From: Acidimicrobiaceae bacterium
Lineage (GTDB): Bacteria; Actinomycetota; Acidimicrobiia; Acidimicrobiales; RAAP-2
Assembly: GCA_027315445.1 (NCBI GenBank)
Contig: DAHUYA010000139.1
Location: 1-42,702, forward strand
Direction of reading: 5' to 3'
Length of the DNA: 42,702 nucleotides
This document shows positions 15,998 through 24,207 of this stretch, piece by piece; position 1 is the first letter of the stretch, and each line of letters starts with the position of its first letter. Position numbers and translations under genes: made by a program. The notes below the pieces were generated by a model that had not been told where the DNA came from, did not search any database, and saw only the letters and a list, made by a program, of their open reading frames with translations.

Positions 15998-16963
15998 GTG
16001 CCGGGTGTCGAGCTCGAGGTCCGCTCCCGCCTCGAGCCGCCGGAGGTGGCCGAGGTGGAGGCCCTGCAGGCGGCGGCGACGGCGGCCGGGACCGACGAAC
16101 CGCTCGGGGAGCAGAGCTGGCTCGACCTGCGGGCCGGCGGTGGCGGTGGCGGTGACGTCACGGCCCGGGCCGGCCACGACGGGCGACTGGTGGGCGTCGC
16201 CCATCTGCGGGGCGGGGAGGGATCGTTCAGCGTGGAGGCGTTGGTCTGCCCCGAGGTCGGCCAACCGGCCGAGGTCCGCAGGGCGCTGCTCGTCGCCGCC
16301 CGCCGAGAGGTGGCCCGCCGGGGCGGCGGCCGGCTGCTGTACTGGGTGCACCACTGCACCGAGCCACGGGACCGCGAGGTCAGGGACTTGGGGTTCCATC
16401 CGGTCCGGGCGCTGCGGCAGATGCGGGTCGCGCTGCCGCTGGCGCAACCGGCCCCTCCCCCGCCCGAAGGGACGGCCCTGCGGCCGTTCCGGGTGGGCGC
16501 CGACGAGGAGGCATGGCTGGCCGTCAACAACCGGGCGTTCGCCGACCATCCCGAGCAGGGTGGCTGGGACCTCCAGACCCTCCGCCGCCGGGAGTCGACC
16601 CCCTGGTTCGACCCGTCCGGCTTCCTGCTGGCCGAGGACGAAAGCGGCCGCCTGGTCGGCTCGTGCTGGACCAAGGTCCACCGCGACAGCGACCCGCCCA
16701 TGGGCGAGATCTACGTCATCTCGGTCGACCCCGCCGTCCAGCAGCGAGGGCTGGGCCGGGTGCTGACGACCGCCGGTCTGCAGCACCTGGCCGGGCGAGG
16801 GTTGGCGGTGGGGATGCTCTACGTGGACGACGCCAACTCGGCGGCCCTCGCGCTGTACTCCTCGATGGGCTTCGAGACGCACCATGTCGACCGGGCCTAC
16901 GCGGTCGAGGTCGGCCCGGCGTCTCAGTGGACCGACACACCCACCAGACGACCGACGCCGTAG
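15998..16963 (+). CDS. mshD: Mycothiol synthase (acetyltransferase)
   Basis: Tandem GNAT protein of 321 residues that acetylates Cys-GlcN-Ins, the last step of mycothiol synthesis. The N-terminal GNAT half is diverged. The C-terminal half carries the family signature: GFLLAEDESGRLVGSCWTKVH, GEIYVISVDPAVQQRGLGRVL (the acetyl-CoA loop QxRGLG), and MLYVDDANSAALALYSSMGF. Mycothiol is specific to Actinomycetota, so this gene helps place the organism. The 3' end overlaps the convergent VIT1-family gene by 40 bp. Confidence 0.9.
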   Translation: MPGVELEVRSRLEPPEVAEVEALQAAATAAGTDEPLGEQSWLDLRAGGGGGGDVTARAGHDGRLVGVAHLRGGEGSFSVEALVCPEVGQPAEVRRALLVAARREVARRGGGRLLYWVHHCTEPRDREVRDLGFHPVRALRQMRVALPLAQPAPPPPEGTALRPFRVGADEEAWLAVNNRAFADHPEQGGWDLQTLRRRESTPWFDPSGFLLAEDESGRLVGSCWTKVHRDSDPPMGEIYVISVDPAVQQRGLGRVLTTAGLQHLAGRGLAVGMLYVDDANSAALALYSSMGFETHHVDRAYAVEVGPASQWTDTPTRRPTP

Positions 16964-17637
16964 GTAACGCCCGCGGCCACCGTGGCCACCGCCAGCTGCC
17001 GGAGCGCCGATCGGAGCATGGGCCGGCCGGTGAACCCGGCGAGCACCGCCCCGACGGCCAGGGAGGCCACGGCACCGATGCCCACCGACGCGAGGGTGGC
17101 GACGAGGCCGTCGGTCACCAGCCACGGCACCAGGGGCAGCACGGCACCCAGGGCGAACATGACGAAGGAGGAGACGGCCGACAGAGCGGGGGAGCCCAGG
17201 GCGGCGGGATTGATGCCCAGCTCCTCGCGGGCGTGGGTCTCGAGCGCCAGCTCGGGATTCGCCATGACCTCGTCGACCAGGCTCCTGGCGAGCGCAGGGT
17301 CGAGACCGCGCCCTTCGTAGATGGCGGCCAGCTCACGCCGCTCGCTCTCGGGGTCGGCCCGCAGCGCCTGGCGCTCCACCTCGAGCTCCCGCTGGAGCAG
17401 TTCCCGCTGGCCCTGCATCGAGACGTACTCCCCGGCAGCCATGGAGAAGGCGCCTGCCACCAGCCCGGCCAGGCCGGCGAGACGGACGAAGGTCCCGGTC
17501 GAGTGGGCCCCCGCCACCCCGAGGATCAGCGACACGTTGGTCACCAGACCGTCGCTCACCCCGAAGACGGCCGCCCGGGCCCCCCCCGACTGGACGTCGC
17601 GGTGGTGCGGTTCGGTGGGCGGGAGCACGGCACTCAT
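16924..17637 (-). CDS. VIT1/CCC1-family membrane transporter
   Basis: 237 residues. The N-terminal membrane segment DVQSGGARAAVFGVSDGLVTNVSLILG and the GAFSMAAGEYVSMQGQRELLQRELEVER region are hallmarks of the family, which moves Fe(II) or Mn(II) (family knowledge). A cytoplasmic helical insert with many Glu/Arg residues follows, then three more hydrophobic helices. ATG 17637 has TACGCT 8 nt upstream. The stop lies 40 bp inside the convergent mshD. Substrate metal cannot be told from the sequence. Confidence 0.88.
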   Translation of the reverse strand: MSAVLPPTEPHHRDVQSGGARAAVFGVSDGLVTNVSLILGVAGAHSTGTFVRLAGLAGLVAGAFSMAAGEYVSMQGQRELLQRELEVERQALRADPESERRELAAIYEGRGLDPALARSLVDEVMANPELALETHAREELGINPAALGSPALSAVSSFVMFALGAVLPLVPWLVTDGLVATLASVGIGAVASLAVGAVLAGFTGRPMLRSALRQLAVATVAAGVTYGVGRLVGVSVH

Positions 17638-17645
17638 GAGGCCCG

Positions 17646-17651
17646 AGCGTA
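17646..17651 (-). promoter_or_regulatory. -10-like element for the VIT1-family gene
   Basis: TACGCT, 8 nt before ATG 17637 on the minus strand. Confidence 0.4.
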
Positions 17652-17679
17652 GTGAACGGACGGCGGCGGTCAGGGCTGG

Positions 17680-17685
17680 CAGAAT
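17680..17685 (+). promoter_or_regulatory. -10-like element for the small membrane protein
   Basis: CAGAAT, 6 nt before ATG 17692. No Shine-Dalgarno is visible, consistent with a leaderless start. Confidence 0.4.
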
Positions 17686-17691
17686 GACCCC

Positions 17692-18039
17692 ATGGCCGAG
17701 CACAAGTGGATGGACCAGGCGCAGCCGCAGACCCTGCAGGCGGCGGTCATGCTCTGCTATATCAACGCCGCCCTGGCGGTCCTCTTCTTCCTGGTCGGCG
17801 CGGGGCCCCAGCTGATCCTGCTGCTGCTCGGGGTGGCCGGCTACTTCATCGCCAACGAGCGCCGCTGGGCCTACTGGGCGGCCGTGGTGATCGTCGGGCT
17901 CTACACCGTGCTGGCGGTCGCCACCTTCGCCGCGGGCGCTGGCTTCGGGGGGCTGCTCAACCTCCTGTTCGCCGTGGTCCTCTTCGCCCTGCTGGTGCAC
18001 CCCCAGAGCCGCCAGTACCAGAAGGTCTGGTTCCACTAG
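17692..18039 (+). CDS. Small integral membrane protein, unknown function
   Basis: 115 residues. A short hydrophilic N-terminus (EHKWMDQAQPQTLQAAV) leads into about four membrane helices: LCYINAALAVLFFLVG, QLILLLLGVAGYFIA, YWAAVVIVGLYTVLAV and LLNLLFAVVLFALLV. The end is hydrophilic (HPQSRQYQKVWFH). This layout is common among uncharacterised actinobacterial membrane proteins, but I cannot name a family. It is divergent from the VIT1-family gene and 130 bp before the hydratase gene, which appears to have its own promoter. Confidence 0.82.
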   Translation: MAEHKWMDQAQPQTLQAAVMLCYINAALAVLFFLVGAGPQLILLLLGVAGYFIANERRWAYWAAVVIVGLYTVLAVATFAAGAGFGGLLNLLFAVVLFALLVHPQSRQYQKVWFH

Positions 18040-18117
18040 GCGCCGGACGGGCGGGGTGGCGGGAGGTCCGGCATCGGTCGGCCACCGTGGGTTTGGGGGT
18101 GGCCTCGGTCGCTGATC

Positions 18118-18123
18118 TAACGT
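18118..18123 (+). promoter_or_regulatory. -10-like element for the MaoC-like gene
   Basis: TAACGT lies about 46 nt before ATG 18170. Unlike most units here, this gene has a leader and a clear GAGGGAG Shine-Dalgarno at about 18158-18164. Confidence 0.35.
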
Positions 18124-18169
18124 GCCCGCGGCGGCGCGCGCCGCGGCCCGGACGACGAGGGAGCGACCG

Positions 18170-18619
18170 ATGATCACGGTGACGGTGGACGATCTGCCCA
18201 CGCTTGCGGGCAAGGACCTCGGGTACTCCCGCTGGGTGCGGGTCGACCAGGCGAAGATCGACCAGTTCGCCGACGCCACGGACGACCACCAGTGGATCCA
18301 CGTCGACCCGGTGCGGGCCAAGGAGGGCCCCTTCGGGGGCACCATCGCCCACGGCTACCTGACCCTCTCGCTCGCGCCCGGCCTGCTCCAGTCGGTGGTG
18401 AAGGTCGAGGGCATGAAGCACGGCGTCAACTACGGCTGCAACAAGGTCCGGTTCCCCTCGCCGGTGCCCGTCGACTCCGACGTTCGGCTGCACGCAGCGG
18501 TGGCCGGCGTGGAGGAAGTGGGGGGCGGCGTCCAGATGACCCTCGACCTCACGATCGAGGCGCGCGACGCGACCAAGCCAGCCTGCGTGGCGCAGGTCGT
18601 CTACCGCTACTTCGCCTGA
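18170..18619 (+). CDS. MaoC-like (R)-specific enoyl-CoA hydratase/dehydratase
   Basis: 149-residue single hotdog domain. The hydratase-2 motif is clear: FADATDDHQWIHVDPVRA carries the catalytic Asp/His, followed by GPFGGTIAHGYLTLSL. NKVRFPSPVPVDSDVRLHA is also typical. Relatives include mycobacterial Rv0130-type hydratases acting on fatty acyl-CoA (family knowledge). ATG 18170 has a strong GAGGGAG ribosome binding site. menG follows 14 bp later. The link with menaquinone genes is probably positional only. Confidence 0.88.
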   Translation: MITVTVDDLPTLAGKDLGYSRWVRVDQAKIDQFADATDDHQWIHVDPVRAKEGPFGGTIAHGYLTLSLAPGLLQSVVKVEGMKHGVNYGCNKVRFPSPVPVDSDVRLHAAVAGVEEVGGGVQMTLDLTIEARDATKPACVAQVVYRYFA

Positions 18620-18633
18620 TCGGGCGCAGACCT

Positions 18634-19437
18634 TTGGGGCGCACCCGCCTGTCCGCCCCTCGGTCGACGCAGGGGTCTCTGCCCACCGGTGAGGAGAAGA
18701 CGGCGCGGGTGCGCGCCATGTTCGACGCCATCGCCCCCCGCTACGACCTGGTGAACCGGTTGATGACGTTGGGCCTGGACCGGCGGTGGCGGCGGGCGAC
18801 GGTCGACGCTCTCGCCCTCCCGCCCGGTGCCCTGGTGCTCGACCTGGCCTGCGGGACCGGCGATCTCTCGCGGCTGGCCGCCCGGCGCGGATACCGGGTC
18901 CTCGGGGCCGACCTGAGCGAGGGCATGCTCGCCGCCAACCGGAGCGGGGTCCCGGTCGTGCAGGCCCGGGCCGAGCACCTCCCGTTGGCGGACGGCTCGA
19001 TCGACGGGCTGGTCTGCGGCTACGCCCTTCGCAACTTCACCGAGCTCGGAGCGGCGCTGGCCGAGATGGCCCGGGTGCTGCGGCCCGGGGGCCGGGTGGC
19101 CCTCCTCGAGGTGGCGTCGCCGCCACCCGGTCCGATGCGGGCCGGCTTCACCCTCTGGTTCGAGCGGGTGGTCCCCCGCCTCGGCGGCCTGCTCTCGGAC
19201 CGGGACGCCTACCGCTACCTTCCCCGGTCGACCGCCTACCTGCCCGACGACCCGGCACTGCGGTCCCTGGTGCGCCAGGCCGGGTTCTCGGCCGTGGGTC
19301 GCCGCCTGCTCAGCGGGGGCCTCAGCCAGCTGGTGGTGGCCACCCGGGTTGGCCGTCCGGGGGCGGCCGCCCCGGCCGCGGCCGACTCCACGGCCAGGGA
19401 GGTGCACGTGGCACCACCAGGACCGAGGGCGGGGTGA
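18634..19437 (+). CDS. menG: Demethylmenaquinone methyltransferase
   Basis: SAM-dependent methyltransferase of the UbiE/MenG family, final step of menaquinone synthesis. Motifs: VRAMFDAIAPRYDLVNRLMTLGLDRRWR, the SAM loop LDLACGTGDLSRLA, GADLSEGMLA, and YALRNFTELGAAL with MARVLRPGGRVALLE. The C-terminal ends in an Ala/Pro-rich tail of about 25 residues. The start is uncertain: TTG 18634 gives a head of normal length, while GTG 18709 would start just before RAMFDAIA. Its stop overlaps the next gene as GTGA. Confidence 0.88.
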   Translation: MGRTRLSAPRSTQGSLPTGEEKTARVRAMFDAIAPRYDLVNRLMTLGLDRRWRRATVDALALPPGALVLDLACGTGDLSRLAARRGYRVLGADLSEGMLAANRSGVPVVQARAEHLPLADGSIDGLVCGYALRNFTELGAALAEMARVLRPGGRVALLEVASPPPGPMRAGFTLWFERVVPRLGGLLSDRDAYRYLPRSTAYLPDDPALRSLVRQAGFSAVGRRLLSGGLSQLVVATRVGRPGAAAPAAADSTAREVHVAPPGPRAG

Positions 19438-20801
19438 AGCCGCCCGACCCCGCCAGCGTGCGGGCCCTGACGGTCAGGCTCGAGCCGGAGGCCGCGTCGT
19501 CGCTCCTGTCGGCCACCCCCACGGGCGGCTGCATCCGGTACTGGTCGCCCCGAAGCCTGTCCCGGGCCACCCTGGGCACCGCCGCCACTCTGGCGCTGCC
19601 GGCCGGGCTGGCCGACGCCGCGGCCCTCGACGACGTGGTGGCCTGGCTGCGGGCCGTGCCCCACGACGACCGGGTCGAACGCCCAGGCTCGGGGGTCTCG
19701 GCCCACGGCGCCCTGCCCTTCGATCCCACGGGGCCCGGCCGCCTGGTGGTGCCCTCGCTCTGCGTGGCCCAAGACGACGGGGGGCAGACCTGGGCCACAG
19801 CGGTCGTCGCCGCCGGCGACACGCTCGACGAGCAGTGCGTACGGACCCTGGTCGCCCGGGCCGCAGGAGCCACGGCCGGCGGGGCCGGAGGTGGTGGCGA
19901 GGGTGCCACCGGCCCCGGCCCGGCGCCGGGCTCGGGCCCGACCGTGGTGCCGCACCCCACACCCGCCGGTCACGCCCGGGCGGTGGCCGTGGCGGTCGCG
20001 GCCGTCGACCGCGGGGTCGTGCAGAAGGTGGTGCTGGCCCGCCGCCTCGACGTGCACCTCCCGGCCCCGGCCGACGTCGGCGACGTGCTCCGCCGGCTCC
20101 GCGCCCAGGAGCCCGGGTGCACCGTCTTCGCCCATCCGGTGGCCGAGGGGTGGTTCGTGGGCGCCTCGCCCGAGCTGCTGCTCCGGCGGCACGGCGCACG
20201 GGTCTGGAGCCATCCCCTGGCGGGGACGGTCGGCCTCACCGGGACCACCGCCGACGAGCAGGTCATCGACGCCTTCGTCAACTCGAAGAAGGAGCGGTCC
20301 GAGCACGAGCTCGTGGTGGAGGAGATCGCCGCCGCCCTGAGACCGCACTGCGACCGGTTGACCCTGCCGCCGGTCCCTTCCCTCGTCCGGCTGCAGTCGG
20401 TCGCCCATCTCGGCACCCTGATCGAGGGGCGACTGGCCCGGCCGGCGGGCCCGGCCCACGCCCTCGAGCTGTTGGCGTCCCTCCACCCCACCCCGGCTGT
20501 CGCCGGGGTGCCCCGCGACCGGGCGCTGGCCCTCATCTCGGAGCTCGAGCCCGGATCGCGGGGGCACTGGGCCGGACCGGTCGGCTGGGTGGACGCACGG
20601 GGCGACGGCGAATGGATGCTGGGCATCCGTTCGGCGACCCTGTCGGGAGACGGCGCCGTCCTGTGGGCGGGCGGCGGGATCGTGTCGGGCTCGCAACCGG
20701 AGCAGGAGCTCGAGGAGACCACGATCAAGCTGGTCCCGGTGCTCGAGGCCGTGGCGCCCGGGACCGGCGGGCTGCTGCGCCCGAGAACGACCGCCCCGTG
20801 A
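19434..20801 (+). CDS. menF: Isochorismate synthase
   Basis: Chorismate-binding enzyme of 455 residues, first committed step to menaquinone here. The C-terminal catalytic domain shows VQKVVLARRLDVHL, GASPELLLRR, SHPLAGTVGLTG, KERSEHELVVEEI, SVAHLGTLIEG, LHPTPAVAGVPRDRAL, HWAGPVGW and GGGIVSGSQPEQELEET. The HPTPAVAG motif separates isochorismate synthases from TrpE/PabB, which have [12 protein letters not shown] Gly/Ala-rich linker lies around residues 145-170. GTG 19434 overlaps the menG stop. An siderophore-type EntC role is possible, but the menG neighbour favours menaquinone. Confidence 0.9.
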   Translation: MKPPDPASVRALTVRLEPEAASSLLSATPTGGCIRYWSPRSLSRATLGTAATLALPAGLADAAALDDVVAWLRAVPHDDRVERPGSGVSAHGALPFDPTGPGRLVVPSLCVAQDDGGQTWATAVVAAGDTLDEQCVRTLVARAAGATAGGAGGGGEGATGPGPAPGSGPTVVPHPTPAGHARAVAVAVAAVDRGVVQKVVLARRLDVHLPAPADVGDVLRRLRAQEPGCTVFAHPVAEGWFVGASPELLLRRHGARVWSHPLAGTVGLTGTTADEQVIDAFVNSKKERSEHELVVEEIAAALRPHCDRLTLPPVPSLVRLQSVAHLGTLIEGRLARPAGPAHALELLASLHPTPAVAGVPRDRALALISELEPGSRGHWAGPVGWVDARGDGEWMLGIRSATLSGDGAVLWAGGGIVSGSQPEQELEETTIKLVPVLEAVAPGTGGLLRPRTTAP

Positions 20802-20803
20802 GC

Positions 20804-20856
20804 CGCCGGCGCCGCGCCCGAGCCGTCACGGCGCGGACCTCCGGTCAGCGCCGGCG
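20804..20856. terminator. Possible bidirectional terminator between convergent menF and kinase gene
   Basis: CCGCGCC (20812-20818) pairs with GGCGCGG (20830-20836) across an 11-nt loop, nested inside a perfect 9-bp outer arm, 20804-20812 with 20848-20856. The two stems share base 20812, so they are not both full at once. There is no U-run. The right arm enters the end of the kinase gene. Confidence 0.35.
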
Positions 20857-22455
20857 CGCCTCCGCCGGCTCGGGCGTCCCGGACGTCTCGGGGGCCGAAG
20901 GGGTGCCGCCCGGCACGCCGGCGCCGCGCCGCGCCGTCCCCCGGCTCCGGGCTTCCGACGGCGGGACGGCCCTCGGGAGCTCGACGACGAAGCTGGCACC
21001 TTGGCCCGGCGTGGAGTCGACCCGCGCGGTCCCCTCGAGGGCCCGGGCGATGGCCCAGACGATGGAGAGCCCCAGACCGGTGCCCTCCCCCTGGCGGGCC
21101 GCGTCCCCCCGGTAGAAGCGGTCGAAGACCCGCCGGGCCACGCCGGCCGCGATCCCCGGCCCCTGGTCGGTGACCCGGATGGACCCCGTGGTGGGCGTCC
21201 CGGCGCTCTCCACCGTCACCGGCGTCCCCGGCGGGGTGTGCGAGAGGGCGTTGCGCACGAGGTTGTGCAGCACCTGGCCCAGCCCGTCGGGGTCGCCCGT
21301 CACGTACACGGGGGCCGGGGCCACCAGCTCGATCGGCCGACCGGGCTCGACCGCCCTCGCGTCGTCGACCGCGTCGGCCGCCACCCGCCGCAGGTCCACC
21401 GGCACCTTCTGCAACGGCCGCCCCTGATCGAGGCGGGCCAGCAGCAGCAGGTCGTCGACCAGCCCACCCATCCGGGCCGCCTCGTGCTCCACCCTTGCCA
21501 ATGCCCGCTGCCTGCCCTCCTCGTCGGTGAAGGCGCCCTTGCGCAGAAGCTCCGCGTAACCCCGGATGGAGGTGAGGGGCGTCCGGAGCTCGTGGGAGGC
21601 GTCGGCCACGAATTGGCGGAGCCGGGCCTCGCTGGCCGATTTCTCGGAGAAGGCCGACTCGATCTGGGACAGCATGGCGTTCAGGGCCGAGCCCAGGCGG
21701 CCGACCTCCGTGTCCCCCGCGGTGGTCTCGATCCGACGGGTCAAGTCGCCCGAGCCGATGGCCCCCGCTGTCTCGGTCATCATCTCGAGCGGCCGCAGGC
21801 CGCCCCGGATGGTCCACAGAGCCAGCACGCACAGGCCGAGGAGGACCGCCAGCGAGACCAGCACCTCCACCCGGAGCACCGAGTCGAGCGTCTCGTTGGT
21901 GGCGCTCAGGGAGACGGCGGTGACCAGGGTGCCCTGGGGCACGGCGACCGCCTCGGCGCGGTAGCGGAGACCCTCGGTCCCGACCGCGCCGACGTCGAGC
22001 GCGAACGGGTTGGGTCGGTAGGGTCCGGGCCGCCCGGACCTCGGGAAGGGGGGCGACGCCGCCACCCGCAGCCGTGACAGCAGTGGCTGGGGGCCCGGAT
22101 GGAACGGCGAGCCCGAGGGCCGGCTGACCACGACCTGGCCCTCCGGGTCGACCACCATGGAGTAGACGTCGGCCGACAGACGGTTGTCGAGCCCGACGTA
22201 GGTGGGCTGCCTCCCCAGCCGGTCGCTGTAGAGGAGGTACTTGTAGGCCAGGTTCTGGGCCGCCTCGAGCTGGGCGTCGAGGCGGCCGTAGAGGGACGAG
22301 TGCAACGAGCTGTAGGTCACCACGTCGGCCACCCCGAGGCCGATGACCAGCATCACGGCCATGGTGAAGGTCAGCCGCCGGCGCAGGTTGACCGGTCCCC
22401 GGCGGCCCGGGAGCCAGGCTCGCGCCCTCCGGACGGTCCCGGCAGCCCCGCTCAC
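20845..22455 (-). CDS. Membrane sensor histidine kinase
   Basis: 536 residues. First membrane helix at about 27-48, an extracytoplasmic domain of about 145 residues, second helix at about 196-216, a HAMP domain (RPLEMMTETAGAIGSGDL), then the phosphotransfer helix with H288 in ADASHELRTPLTSIRGYAELL. The ATPase domain shows NLVRNALSHTPPGTPV, DQGPGIAAGVARRVFDRFYRG and GEGTGLGLSIV. The architecture resembles actinobacterial TrcS/PrrB-like kinases. A 35-residue disordered tail ends it. GTG 22455 follows the regulator stop after one base, so the two are coupled. It is the last gene of the mannosyltransferase operon. Confidence 0.9.
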   Translation of the reverse strand: MSGAAGTVRRARAWLPGRRGPVNLRRRLTFTMAVMLVIGLGVADVVTYSSLHSSLYGRLDAQLEAAQNLAYKYLLYSDRLGRQPTYVGLDNRLSADVYSMVVDPEGQVVVSRPSGSPFHPGPQPLLSRLRVAASPPFPRSGRPGPYRPNPFALDVGAVGTEGLRYRAEAVAVPQGTLVTAVSLSATNETLDSVLRVEVLVSLAVLLGLCVLALWTIRGGLRPLEMMTETAGAIGSGDLTRRIETTAGDTEVGRLGSALNAMLSQIESAFSEKSASEARLRQFVADASHELRTPLTSIRGYAELLRKGAFTDEEGRQRALARVEHEAARMGGLVDDLLLLARLDQGRPLQKVPVDLRRVAADAVDDARAVEPGRPIELVAPAPVYVTGDPDGLGQVLHNLVRNALSHTPPGTPVTVESAGTPTTGSIRVTDQGPGIAAGVARRVFDRFYRGDAARQGEGTGLGLSIVWAIARALEGTARVDSTPGQGASFVVELPRAVPPSEARSRGTARRGAGVPGGTPSAPETSGTPEPAEARRR

Positions 22456-22456
22456 C

Positions 22457-23164
22457 TCAGCCCCACTCCCGGGGCAGCCGCAGGCTGTAGCCGACGCCGC
22501 GCACGGTGTGGATCAGCGGCGGGTCGAGCTCGTCCACCTTCTTGCGGAGGTAGCTGATGTACGTCTCGACGATGTTCACCTCGCCGGTGAAGTCGTAGTC
22601 CCAGACGCGGTCGAGGATCTCGGTCTTGGACACCACCCGCCGCGCGTTCTCGAGCAGGTACTGCAGCAGGTTGAACTCGGTCGCGGTCAACTCGATCGGC
22701 ACCCCCTGGCGCCAGACCTCGTGGGTGTCGAGGTCCATCACCAGGTCGGCGTACTGCAGCTGGGCGGTCCCGGCGTCGTCGCGGCCGCTCCGCCGAAGGA
22801 CCGCCCGCACCCTCGCCACCAGCTCGTCGAGGCTGAAGGGCTTGGTGACGTAGTCGTCGCCCATGGTCAGGCCGGCCACCTTGTCCTCGTTGGCGTCCCT
22901 GGCGGTCAGGAAGACGACCGGCACCGCGTCGCCGGCGGCCCGCAGCCGGCGGCACACCTCGGTGCCCTCGAGGTCGGGCAGCATCACGTCGAGCATCACC
23001 AGGTCGGGTCGGAAGCTGCGCACCATCTGCAGCGCCTCCTGCCCGGTGGGCGCCACCTCGACCGAGAAGCCCTCGAAGCGCAGGGCCGCCGACAGCAGGT
23101 CCGTGATGTACGGTTCGTCGTCGACGACCAGGATCTTCTCGGCGTCGGGCATGGTCTCCATCAT
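22457..23164 (-). CDS. OmpR-family response regulator
   Basis: Receiver plus winged-helix protein of about 235 residues. Phospho-acceptor D59 is in VMLDVMLPDLEGTEV, acidic pair in ILVVDDEPY, switch threonine in FLTARD, lysine K108 in DDYVTKPFSLDELVARVRAVLRR. The DNA-binding part has ELTATEFNLLQYLLENARRVVSKTEILDRVW and ends in GVGYSLRLP. Odd: the usual G-[GA]-D-D-Y before the lysine is one residue short here (LTMGDDYV). Several starts are possible (ATG 23179, 23164, 23161, 23152); AGGAGG lies before 23179 but only two bases from it. It sits between the mannosyltransferase and the kinase. Confidence 0.9.
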   Translation of the reverse strand: MMETMPDAEKILVVDDEPYITDLLSAALRFEGFSVEVAPTGQEALQMVRSFRPDLVMLDVMLPDLEGTEVCRRLRAAGDAVPVVFLTARDANEDKVAGLTMGDDYVTKPFSLDELVARVRAVLRRSGRDDAGTAQLQYADLVMDLDTHEVWRQGVPIELTATEFNLLQYLLENARRVVSKTEILDRVWDYDFTGEVNIVETYISYLRKKVDELDPPLIHTVRGVGYSLRLPREWG

Positions 23165-23193
23165 CCCACGCGGGCCCATCGCCTCCTCGAGCC

Positions 23194-24075
23194 CTACGCC
23201 CGGTGGCCGTCCCGCCGCCCGGGGGGAGCGGTCTGCAGCGGGTCTGCGGACCCGGTGGCCGAGGACGCCCCGGCGCCGGTCGACTGCTCGCCACCGCCCC
23301 GATCGTGGCCGTGGCCTGCGTCGGGGCCGTGGCCTGCGTCGTGGCCGGACCACGGTCGGCGCAGGGCCCCGAACAACCGGCCCAACCCCCAGTAGGCGAC
23401 GAGGCCCAACGCCTCGACCACGATCGCCATCGACATCTTGGACTGCCCCACCTCGCGGTCGACGAAACGGATCGGCACCTCGGCGATGGAGGCGCCGGCC
23501 TGCTTCGACCGGTAGGTCATCTCGATCTGGAAGCCGTAGCCCTCGGCCCGGATCCGCCCGAGATCGAGCCGGCGGAGGATAGAGGCGGCGTAGACCCGGA
23601 ATCCGGCGGTCGAGTCGGCCACGCCGAGGCCGAGCACGACGGAGGCGTACTTGTTGGCGCTCCAGGACAGCAGGTGGCGGTGCCACGACCAGTTCGGGAT
23701 GGAGCCCCCGGGGATGTACCGCGAGCCGATCGCCACCTCGTGGCCGTGCTCGAGCGGCGCCAGCAGCTCGGGCAGGGCGGCCGGGTCGTGGGAGAAGTCG
23801 GCGTCCATCTCGACGAAGGCCTCGTAGCCCCGCTCGAGACCCCAGGCGAAGCCGGCCCGGTAGGCGCTGCCGAGACCGGACTTCCCGGACCTGCGCAGCA
23901 GCGAGACGTCCCCCAGCGACACCGCGGCCTTCTCCACCAGCTCGGCCGTGCCGTCGGGGCTGCCGTCGTCCACCACCAAGATCCCTGCGTCGGGGAGGAC
24001 CTCCCTGACCCTGCCCAGCACCCGCTCGATGTTGTCGGCCTCGTTGTAGGTCGGGACGACGACCAGGACGCGCAC
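23194..24075 (-). CDS. Polyprenol-phosphate mannosyltransferase (GT2, Ppm1/DPM1-like)
   Basis: Transfers mannose from GDP-mannose to polyprenyl phosphate, the lipid donor for outside-facing mannosylation (family knowledge). Motifs: VLVVVPTYNEADNIERVL, VVDDGSPDG, GKSGLGSAYRAGF, the DxD-type EMDADFSHDP (91-93), IGSRYIPGG, STAGFRVY and YGFQIEMTYRS. No membrane anchor or Lnt domain is fused. After residue about 245 the tail is rich in His, Gly and Asp (GHDAGHGPDAGHGHD), which is unusual. GTG 24075 is preceded by TATGCT at 6 nt; ATG 24108 is an alternative. First gene of an operon with a response regulator and kinase. Confidence 0.9.
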   Translation of the reverse strand: MRVLVVVPTYNEADNIERVLGRVREVLPDAGILVVDDGSPDGTAELVEKAAVSLGDVSLLRRSGKSGLGSAYRAGFAWGLERGYEAFVEMDADFSHDPAALPELLAPLEHGHEVAIGSRYIPGGSIPNWSWHRHLLSWSANKYASVVLGLGVADSTAGFRVYAASILRRLDLGRIRAEGYGFQIEMTYRSKQAGASIAEVPIRFVDREVGQSKMSMAIVVEALGLVAYWGLGRLFGALRRPWSGHDAGHGPDAGHGHDRGGGEQSTGAGASSATGSADPLQTAPPGRRDGHRA

Positions 24076-24081
24076 CGGTGA

Positions 24082-24087
24082 AGCATA
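24082..24087 (-). promoter_or_regulatory. -10-like element for the mannosyltransferase operon
   Basis: TATGCT on the minus strand with a 6-nt spacer to GTG 24075. It is one of the best matches in the window and decides the start. Confidence 0.5.
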
Positions 24088-24195
24088 GAAGACCGCCTCC
24101 TCCGCCATTCCGCGGCCGATGGCCCCGACGGCCGGCCCGGGGGGCGCCGGGGCCTCCACCGGACCTCAAAGCCCCAGTCGCGCGGCGCGGCGTGA

Positions 24196-24201
24196 CAGCA
24201 T
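24196..24201 (+). promoter_or_regulatory. -10-like element for the YbhN-type membrane protein
   Basis: CAGCAT, 6 nt before ATG 24208. Leaderless spacing, with a weak first base. Confidence 0.3.
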
Positions 24202-24207
24202 GACTGG

